DNA of 5,716 nucleotides. Source: Ekhidna sp. (GTDB lineage Bacteria > Bacteroidota > Bacteroidia > Cytophagales > Cyclobacteriaceae). Shown piece by piece: positions 1 to 3,984 of this stretch. Position 1 is the stretch's first letter. Every line of letters starts with the position of its first letter. Under the pieces are notes generated by a model. It had not been told where the DNA came from and searched no databases. It saw only the letters and a list, made by a program, of their open reading frames with translations. Position numbers and translations under genes: made by a program. The stretch is from positions 1 through 5,716 of the forward strand of contig JAPPDO010000365.1 of the NCBI GenBank assembly GCA_028821635.1, in the 5' to 3' direction.

Positions 1-764
1 ATCATGTCCTGATCCAGCCCCGTCATCACGATAGCGATGAACGCACCACTAAAGAACTGTTTAAAAAAGTTACTCCCGCTTTGCCATTCCCAGTTGAAGA
101 TCGTAGATCGCTGATCACTCAAGAGATTAGCCCTTAATACCGACCAGTCCCATGAAAGTTCCTCTTTGATGAAGAAGATACTGACAACCACTGCTATCAA
201 CATAAAGGATGTTTGTAAAGTATCCGTCCAGACAATGGTTTTAATGCCGCCTCTAAAAGTGTAGAGCCAGATAAGTAAAATCGTACACAGCACGGAGACC
301 CAAAACGGCAGATTGAAGGTATCAAAAAAGGTAATCTGCAAAACGCCTGCGACCAGAAAAAGGCGAAAGCTGGCTCCGATTACTCTGCTGATAAGAAAAA
401 AAAAGGCTCCTGACTTGTACGACCAAAAACCAAAACGTTCCTCCAGATAGGTGTAAATAGAGACAAGGTTCAGTTTGTAGTAGAGGGGCAGCAGTACTTT
501 CCCGATCACGAAATAACCGAGTAAGTACCCCAAGACCACCTGAAAATAGTGAAAATTAGAATTGGCAACCTCCCCCGGCACAGAGATAAAGGTGACACCT
601 GAGAGGGATGCCCCAATCATGCCATAGGCTACCAAGTACCATTTTGAACTTTTATTGGCGATGTAAAAATCGGATGAGTCGGCATTTTTAGAGGTAAGAA
701 ATGAAATTCCGATTAAGAACAAGAAATATCCGAGAATAATTGAGCCAACAAGAATAGAATCCAT
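1..764 (-). CDS. Sodium:solute symporter (SSS family), C-terminal part beyond window
   Basis: This is the N-terminal 254 residues of an inner-membrane symporter that should couple sodium entry to uptake of a small solute; the substrate cannot be read from sequence. The product is strongly hydrophobic, with about six predicted membrane helices in this part. Family hallmarks are visible: a glycine/serine-rich first core helix around residues 50-64 (GASLSGVTF then VPG), the S-x-Y-T-Y-L-E-x-R-F-G stretch at 102-112, R-x-x-G-A-S-x-R at 127-134, and R-G-G-I-K-T-x-x-W-T-D-x-x-Q at 171-184. Full members have roughly 450-600 residues, so about half is missing past the left edge. The ATG at 764 precedes the first helix and no Shine-Dalgarno is seen, as is usual in Bacteroidota. 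Three consecutive TTT codons (residues 121-123) form a nine-base homopolymer. It is transcribed away from clpS. The family call is firm; the substrate is unknown. Confidence 0.93.
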   Translation of the reverse strand, partial: MDSILVGSIILGYFLFLIGISFLTSKNADSSDFYIANKSSKWYLVAYGMIGASLSGVTFISVPGEVANSNFHYFQVVLGYLLGYFVIGKVLLPLYYKLNLVSIYTYLEERFGFWSYKSGAFFFLISRVIGASFRLFLVAGVLQITFFDTFNLPFWVSVLCTILLIWLYTFRGGIKTIVWTDTLQTSFMLIAVVVSIFFIKEELSWDWSVLRANLLSDQRSTIFNWEWQSGSNFFKQFFSGAFIAIVMTGLDQDM

Positions 765-848
765 ATTGTTTTAAGATATAATCAGGACTGCAAATTAGGC
801 ATCTGAAGAATTAAAAGGCAATTGTTAATTTTGAAACAAATCATACGT
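765..848. promoter_or_regulatory. Divergent promoter region between symporter gene and clpS
   Basis: On the plus strand TAATTTTG at 826-833 matches the Bacteroidota -7 element TAnnTTTG exactly. TCTG at 802-805, 20 bp upstream, is a three-of-four match to the -33 TTTG box. This would start transcription near 837-840 and leave a leader of about 10 nt before the clpS ATG. For the symporter, the minus strand has only a near match, TAATTTG at 797-791 (one spacer base short), so that promoter is tentative. The promoter consensus is established for the phylum; its use here is inferred. Confidence 0.55.
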
Positions 849-1130
849 ATGACCTACGAATCGGATATTCAAAAGGATGTATTGGCTGTAGATGTCATTA
901 ATCAGGATAACGTTTGTGATCTAATGGTGTATAATGACGATTTCAACACATTCGATCATGTGATCAGCACACTAATAAAAGTCTGCAAGCATGATGCTCG
1001 TCAGGCAGATCAATGCACCTACCTTATCCACTACAAAGGAAAGTGTTCCGTAAAAAAGGGCATGTATGAAGACCTCAAGCCAATGCGTGAGGGGATTGCA
1101 GATGCCGGCATCAAAGCAGCTATTGTTTAA
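849..1130 (+). CDS. clpS: ClpS, adaptor for N-end rule proteolysis by the Clp protease
   Basis: The 93-residue product fits the ClpS family in length and fold. ClpS binds proteins carrying destabilising N-terminal residues and delivers them to the Clp ATPase-ClpP protease in the cytoplasm. The substrate-pocket signature is present: N-D-D at residues 29-31 followed by F-N-T-F-D-H-V, and the conserved histidine at residue 61 in H-Y-K-G-K-C. By alignment with E. coli ClpS, the pocket threonine is replaced by N33 and the gatekeeper methionine by F35; the N-T-F-D-H-V form is, from memory, usual in Bacteroidota. I chose the ATG at 849 rather than an in-frame TTG at 822 because the best promoter box (826-833) lies inside that extension. 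The TAA stop is followed directly by the recR ATG with no intervening base, so the two genes are probably co-transcribed. Confidence 0.93.
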   Translation: MTYESDIQKDVLAVDVINQDNVCDLMVYNDDFNTFDHVISTLIKVCKHDARQADQCTYLIHYKGKCSVKKGMYEDLKPMREGIADAGIKAAIV

Positions 1131-1739
1131 ATGGAGTATCCTTCTTTATTAATCGAGCGGGCCGTTGAGGAAATCTCAAAGCTGCCCGGAATAGGTAAAA
1201 AGACGGCTTTGAGGTTGGTGCTCCATCTGCTGAGGCAGCCGGCAAACTTCACCGCTGACCTGTTGCTTGCATTAAAAGATTTAAGAGAGAATATTAAGTA
1301 TTGCACGACCTGTCACATCATCGCTGATACGGAAAAATGCACTTGTCAGAATGCCTATCGTGATACTTCTGTGATTTGTGTGGTTGAAGATACGCCGGAT
1401 GTTTTAGCCATTAGAAGCACGGGTAAATACAATGGACTTTTTCATGTGTTGGGAGGAAGGATTTCACCTGTGGATGGTATTGGGCCTGAAAACGTAAATA
1501 TTGAGTCCCTAATAAATCGTGTTAAATCAGAGGATCAGGTGAAAGAAGTCATTCTTGCACTGAGTACTACGATAGAGGGAGATACCACGTCATTCTATAT
1601 CACGAAACTGCTAAAAGAGCAGAACGTAAAGGTCACCACGATAGCAAGAGGCATTCCTGTAGGCAGCGAGCTAGAGTTTGCCGATGAGGTCACACTAGGG
1701 CGGAGTATTGCATCCCGAATGCTCTTCAGTCAGGATTAG
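1131..1739 (+). CDS. recR: Recombination mediator protein RecR
   Basis: This 202-residue protein is full length for RecR, which with RecO (and RecF) helps load RecA onto single-stranded DNA coated with SSB during gap repair. Domains appear in order. A helix-hairpin-helix motif lies around residues 17-30 (L-P-G-I-G-K-K-T-A). A cysteine-rich zinc knuckle has C58, C61, C70 and C72. A Toprim domain starts at V-V-E-D (84-87) and includes G-R-I-S-P-x-D-G-I-G-P at 109-119 and the E-G-D-T-T-S-F-Y stretch at 149-156. The C-terminal A-R-G-I-P-x-G-S-E-L-E-F-A-D motif occupies 172-185. The knuckle spacing is C-x2-C-x8-C-x1-C, one residue shorter than the usual C-x2-C-x8-C-x2-C. The start is fixed by the ATG abutting the clpS stop. 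The stop codon interlocks with that of the convergent small gene. Confidence 0.97.
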   Translation: MEYPSLLIERAVEEISKLPGIGKKTALRLVLHLLRQPANFTADLLLALKDLRENIKYCTTCHIIADTEKCTCQNAYRDTSVICVVEDTPDVLAIRSTGKYNGLFHVLGGRISPVDGIGPENVNIESLINRVKSEDQVKEVILALSTTIEGDTTSFYITKLLKEQNVKVTTIARGIPVGSELEFADEVTLGRSIASRMLFSQD

Positions 1740-1921
1740 TCCTTTTGCCTGTCGGGCCGGATGAGGTTCGTCGTCAGAAGAATGGCTATGCCAAAAGCCA
1801 TGATCAGATAAATCAATCTTAGATTCCCCTCATAGTAGGTTTTGATGGTGTACCAAATGCTTAAAACAAGTGTAAAAATAATTCCTGTAAAAGCAAGAAA
1901 CCGTAAAGTTCTAATATCCAC
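1736..1921 (-). CDS. Small two-helix membrane protein of unknown function
   Basis: A 61-residue protein that I do not recognise by family. Two hydrophobic stretches, about residues 8-26 and 36-54, should span the membrane. A short loop rich in tyrosine with basic and acidic residues (K27 to R35) separates them, and the charged tail is R-P-D-R-Q-K-D. The start is GTG at 1921, because an in-frame TAA sits directly upstream and the next ATG would remove the first helix. Support for a real gene comes from the clean two-helix pattern, an exact -7 promoter box just upstream, and the way it fills the gap between recR and murF. Its TAA stop shares bases with the recR TAG. It could be a conserved small Bacteroidota protein, but nothing in the sequence indicates a role. 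Confidence 0.62.
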   Translation of the reverse strand: MDIRTLRFLAFTGIIFTLVLSIWYTIKTYYEGNLRLIYLIMAFGIAILLTTNLIRPDRQKD

Positions 1922-1925
1922 TTAG

Positions 1926-1933
1926 CAAAGGTA
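1926..1933 (-). promoter_or_regulatory. -7 promoter element of the small membrane protein gene
   Basis: TACCTTTG on the minus strand matches TAnnTTTG exactly. Only four bases separate it from the GTG start, so transcription would begin at or next to the start codon. No TTTG -33 box is seen at the expected distance. Confidence 0.5.
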
Positions 1934-1947
1934 TATTGCCTCTGAAA

Positions 1948-1955
1948 TACTTTTG
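1948..1955 (+). promoter_or_regulatory. -7 promoter element of murF
   Basis: TACTTTTG matches TAnnTTTG exactly and ends five bases before the murF ATG. This predicts a leaderless or nearly leaderless murF transcript. No convincing -33 TTTG is present 19-21 bp upstream, so activity is inferred from the -7 box and its position only. Confidence 0.5.
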
Positions 1956-1960
1956 CAGTC

Positions 1961-3232
1961 ATGGGAAACTTCATTGAATTTCTTTACTCCCGATTTTTAT
2001 TAAGTGACGGTGTCTCCGTTGATACGCGTACCATTCGGAAAGACAACCTGTTCTTCGCTATTTCAGGCCCCAATTTCAACGGCAATCAGTTTGCCGCTCA
2101 GGCGTTGGAAAAGGGAGCTTCCTATGCGGTGGTAGATGAGGAGGAGTACGTTACTGATGAGCGCATCATTCTAAGCAAAAACGGACTAAAGGCGCTTCAG
2201 GATCTTGCCGTTTTCCATAGAAATCGGTTTAAGCGGCCAGTGATCGGTATCACCGGCTCCAACGGGAAAACGACCACCCGAGAGTTCGTCTCCAAAATCC
2301 TTGAAACAAAATACATCGTTCATTCCACCCGAGAAAACTATAATAACCATATCGGCGTGCCAATTACCTTGCTGCACATCCATCCTCAGGTAGAAATTGC
2401 AATCGTTGAGATGGGAGCCAACCATGTAGGAGAAATTGCCCATTTATGCGCCATGGCCTGCCCCACGCATGGGTTAATCACCAATATCGGCAGGGCACAC
2501 ACAGCAACTTTTGGCGGAATTGGAGGCGTAATTCGGGGGAAAAGTGAGCTTTATGATTATTTAAAAAAAACCAACGGGCAGGTATTTATTAACATAAATG
2601 ACTCAGTACTATCCAACAAGGCAAAGCGATTTGAGTCACCGATAAGATATCCGGAGAATGATTTCAGACTTCTTACTTCGAGTCCCTTGCTGACCATTTC
2701 GCTCAATGGACAAACGCAGGAAACAAAAATGACTGGAAGATACAACTATCCAAACATGGCGGCAGCCGTTGCACTTGGCCGCTATTTTAAAATCAATGAT
2801 GACGCAATTCTCAACGCCCTGGCTTCCTATGAACCTAAAAATGCCCGTTCTCAGCTATTAAAAAAGGGCAGTAATACCATCATTCTGGATGCTTACAATG
2901 CCAACCCCGACTCAATGAAGGCCGCATTGGATAATCTGGCAGATCAGCAGGGAGAAAAGCTGGCAATCCTCGGAGATATGAATGAGTTGGAGAATTCTGA
3001 CGATCAGCACCGGGAGATCCTACATCATGCCAAAGCGTTAGGCATCGCCATATTCTCTGTTGGTGAAAAAATCGGACAAGCCACAGAAGCGGTGAGTCAC
3101 GCAAACCACTTTGACTCAAAAGAAAGGTTGGAAAAAAGACTTAAAAGCCTGAAATTATCAAATACCACGATCCTCTTGAAAGCCTCTCGTTCAATCGAAT
3201 TAGAAACAATCCTTAAAAGTCTTGAACCATAA
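1961..3232 (+). CDS. murF: UDP-N-acetylmuramoyl-tripeptide--D-alanyl-D-alanine ligase MurF
   Basis: MurF is a cytoplasmic ligase that uses ATP to add D-Ala-D-Ala to the UDP-MurNAc-tripeptide, completing the peptidoglycan pentapeptide precursor. The 423 residues are complete and at the short end of the family, as I recall for Bacteroidota. The N-terminal substrate-binding domain includes D21-T-R and F-F-A-I-S-G (31-36). The central ATPase domain has the P-loop G-I-T-G-S-N-G-K-T-T at 96-105, E-N-Y-N-N-H-I-G-V-P at 125-134, V-E-M-G-A-N at 149-154, and K194-x-E196, the probable carbamylated lysine. The C-terminal domain carries D-A-Y-N-A-N-P-D-S-M at 310-319 and L-G-D-M-x-E-L at 337-343. Near the end, K-A-S-R at 407-410 replaces the common K-G-S-R. 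It stands apart from any mur/division cluster and appears to be transcribed from its own promoter. No clear terminator follows. Confidence 0.96.
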   Translation: MGNFIEFLYSRFLLSDGVSVDTRTIRKDNLFFAISGPNFNGNQFAAQALEKGASYAVVDEEEYVTDERIILSKNGLKALQDLAVFHRNRFKRPVIGITGSNGKTTTREFVSKILETKYIVHSTRENYNNHIGVPITLLHIHPQVEIAIVEMGANHVGEIAHLCAMACPTHGLITNIGRAHTATFGGIGGVIRGKSELYDYLKKTNGQVFININDSVLSNKAKRFESPIRYPENDFRLLTSSPLLTISLNGQTQETKMTGRYNYPNMAAAVALGRYFKINDDAILNALASYEPKNARSQLLKKGSNTIILDAYNANPDSMKAALDNLADQQGEKLAILGDMNELENSDDQHREILHHAKALGIAIFSVGEKIGQATEAVSHANHFDSKERLEKRLKSLKLSNTTILLKASRSIELETILKSLEP

Positions 3233-3469
3233 AGAATAGTTTATCACTGATTTTTTGAAAACCCCGAACCAAAGTAATCACAAAAGTGCATGGCTGAGCA
3301 TAATAAAAAAGAGGTCTATAGGTCAGGCAGCACATCACGAGATCAATAGGCGATATTACAACTTTCCACCCCTTCAAATTAATTTCTTCTTAGCGTATTG
3401 CATTAAAAGATTTCTGCAAAGCGTATGCAGGTAATCAAAAGGAGGCTAATTTTACTGCCTCTATTATGA
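3233..3469. other. Gene-free spacer between murF and tRNA-Val
   Basis: No supportable gene lies in this 237-bp AT-rich stretch; the longest ATG-initiated reading frame I noted is 19 codons (3290-3349). It contains an imperfect direct repeat, AGCGTATTGCA at 3392-3402 and AGCGTATGCA at 3420-3429, plus two small inverted repeats: CTGCA at 3414-3418 with TGCAG at 3426-3430, and GAGGC at 3442-3446 with GCCTC at 3457-3461. The tRNA promoter should lie in the last 50 bp. TAATTTTA at 3447-3454 is a one-mismatch -7 candidate, with a weak TATG 19 bp upstream. Confidence 0.6.
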
Positions 3470-3544
3470 GGGTCCTTAGCTCAGTTGGTTCAGAGCACCT
3501 GCCTTACAAGCAGGGGGTCACTGGTTCGAATCCGGTAGGACCCA
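3470..3544 (+). tRNA. tRNA-Val, anticodon UAC
   Basis: The full cloverleaf can be drawn by hand. The acceptor stem is GGGTCCT (3470-3476) with AGGACCC (3537-3543). The D stem is GCTC/GAGC. The anticodon stem CCTGC/GCAGG encloses loop CTTACAA with TAC at 3505-3507, which reads valine codons. The T arm is ACTGG-TTCGAAT-CCGGT with a single T-G pair. The discriminator base is A3544. The 3' CCA is not encoded (the next bases are CAAG), so it must be added by the nucleotidyltransferase. The gene stands alone and an intrinsic terminator follows within five bases. Confidence 0.97.
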
Positions 3545-3548
3545 CAAG

Positions 3549-3589
3549 ATAGGACTTCTTCCATTTTTTGGTTGGAGTCCTATTTTTTT
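3549..3589 (+). terminator. Intrinsic terminator of tRNA-Val
   Basis: ATAGGACT (3549-3556) pairs with AGTCCTAT (3576-3583), and an inner CCA/TGG-type pairing tightens the loop. A run of seven T starts at 3583. Its place directly after the tRNA and the perfect outer 8-bp stem make this a convincing rho-independent terminator. Confidence 0.8.
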
Positions 3590-3840
3590 ATATCCACTCG
3601 CTCCCTCTTCCCCACAGCACAAACGACCCCCAAGTCTGCCCACAGCCTCATATTTCAGGATGAGATTAAAAAAATACTTCTTTACTTTCTCAGATTACTA
3701 TTTTGCTTTGAGTGAAAGTTTTGTGGAATGTTTGACTTTTCCAAAGACATAAAGTCGAGGAGCTTATTTTTCTTGCGCTCTTAAGAACGCATTAGCAAAA
3801 TTGGAAACAGGGCAATGGTCTCAAAGCGAAGTAGAATTAG
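3590..3840. other. Non-coding or decayed region at start of accessory DNA
   Basis: No intact gene is visible in these 251 bp. The first 60 bases are unusually C-rich on the plus strand and the rest is AT-rich. From 3728 there are short open stretches in different frames: an 18-codon ATG frame at 3728-3784, and a start-less frame at 3753-3863 that reads A-L-A-K-L-E-T-G-Q-W-S-Q-S-E, vaguely like part of a helix-turn-helix regulator. An 18-bp near-perfect palindrome sits at 3774-3791. The likeliest reading is the promoter/operator area and broken 5' part of a regulator gene upstream of hsdR. Confidence 0.45.
3774..3791. promoter_or_regulatory. 18-bp near-perfect palindrome, possible operator
   Basis: TGCGCTCTTAAGAACGCA has eight of nine complementary base pairs about a CTTAAG centre, with one mismatch (C3778 against A3787). 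There is no loop and no T-run, so it looks like a site for a dimeric DNA-binding protein rather than a terminator. It lies about 210 bp upstream of hsdR and 50-80 bp upstream of the regulator fragment, where self-regulation by an XRE-type protein would be expected. Binding is inferred only. Confidence 0.35.
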
Positions 3841-3984
3841 CCAAGCAAGGCTATCACAGCTGAGTTCAAAATGGATCAACTAAGGCTGAGAACAGATGAA
3901 TTGTATTTGATTGCCTTAGCAATTAACATTGCTCCGGGAGAGATGTTTGAGGAAATTTTCAAAGACCTGAAATTGGGAAACTAA
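3841..3984 (+). pseudogene. C-terminal fragment of an XRE-type helix-turn-helix regulator
   Basis: The open stretch begins after an in-frame TAG (3838-3840) and encodes 47 residues; the first ATG, at 3871, would leave 37. The residues L-R-T-D-E-L-Y-L-I-A-L-A-I then I-A-P-G-E-M-F-E-E-I-F resemble the last helices of a Cro/C1-type domain, where a pattern like L-x-x-L-x-x-I-A-x-A-L-x-V-x-P-x-E-L-F is typical. The first helices, including the recognition helix, are absent in this frame, so I call it a remnant. Its TAA overlaps the hsdR ATG as TAATG, which suggests translational coupling was ancestral and may still operate from the ATG at 3871. Alternatively it is a genuine small protein, or one interrupted by a recent frameshift or a sequence error. 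The family assignment is by pattern only. Confidence 0.5.

Noticed and set aside
822..848. Upstream TTG extension of clpS giving a 102-residue product
   Set aside because: The extension contains the exact -7 promoter box at 826-833, so most of it would not be transcribed; the 93-residue form matches the family's usual length.
2186..2443. Minus-strand open frame of 85 codons within murF
   Set aside because: It is antisense to the P-loop and neighbouring motifs of MurF, has no recognisable domain and has no promoter box of its own that I can see.
2880..3119. Minus-strand open frame of 79 codons within the MurF C-terminal domain
   Set aside because: The composition is odd (rich in proline, tryptophan and histidine), with no family pattern; it is explained by codon use of murF on the other strand.
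3290..3349. A 19-codon ATG frame in the murF-tRNA spacer
   Set aside because: It is too short to support, with no promoter box, no ribosome site and no recognisable motif.
3392..3462. Possible CRISPR-like or repeat array upstream of tRNA-Val
   Set aside because: There are only two imperfect 10-11 bp copies with no further units, so this is not an array.
3536..3555. Repeated TAGGAC at the tRNA 3' end and in the terminator stem as an attachment-site duplication
   Set aside because: It is only six bases long, and the second copy is explained as the 5' arm of the terminator hairpin.
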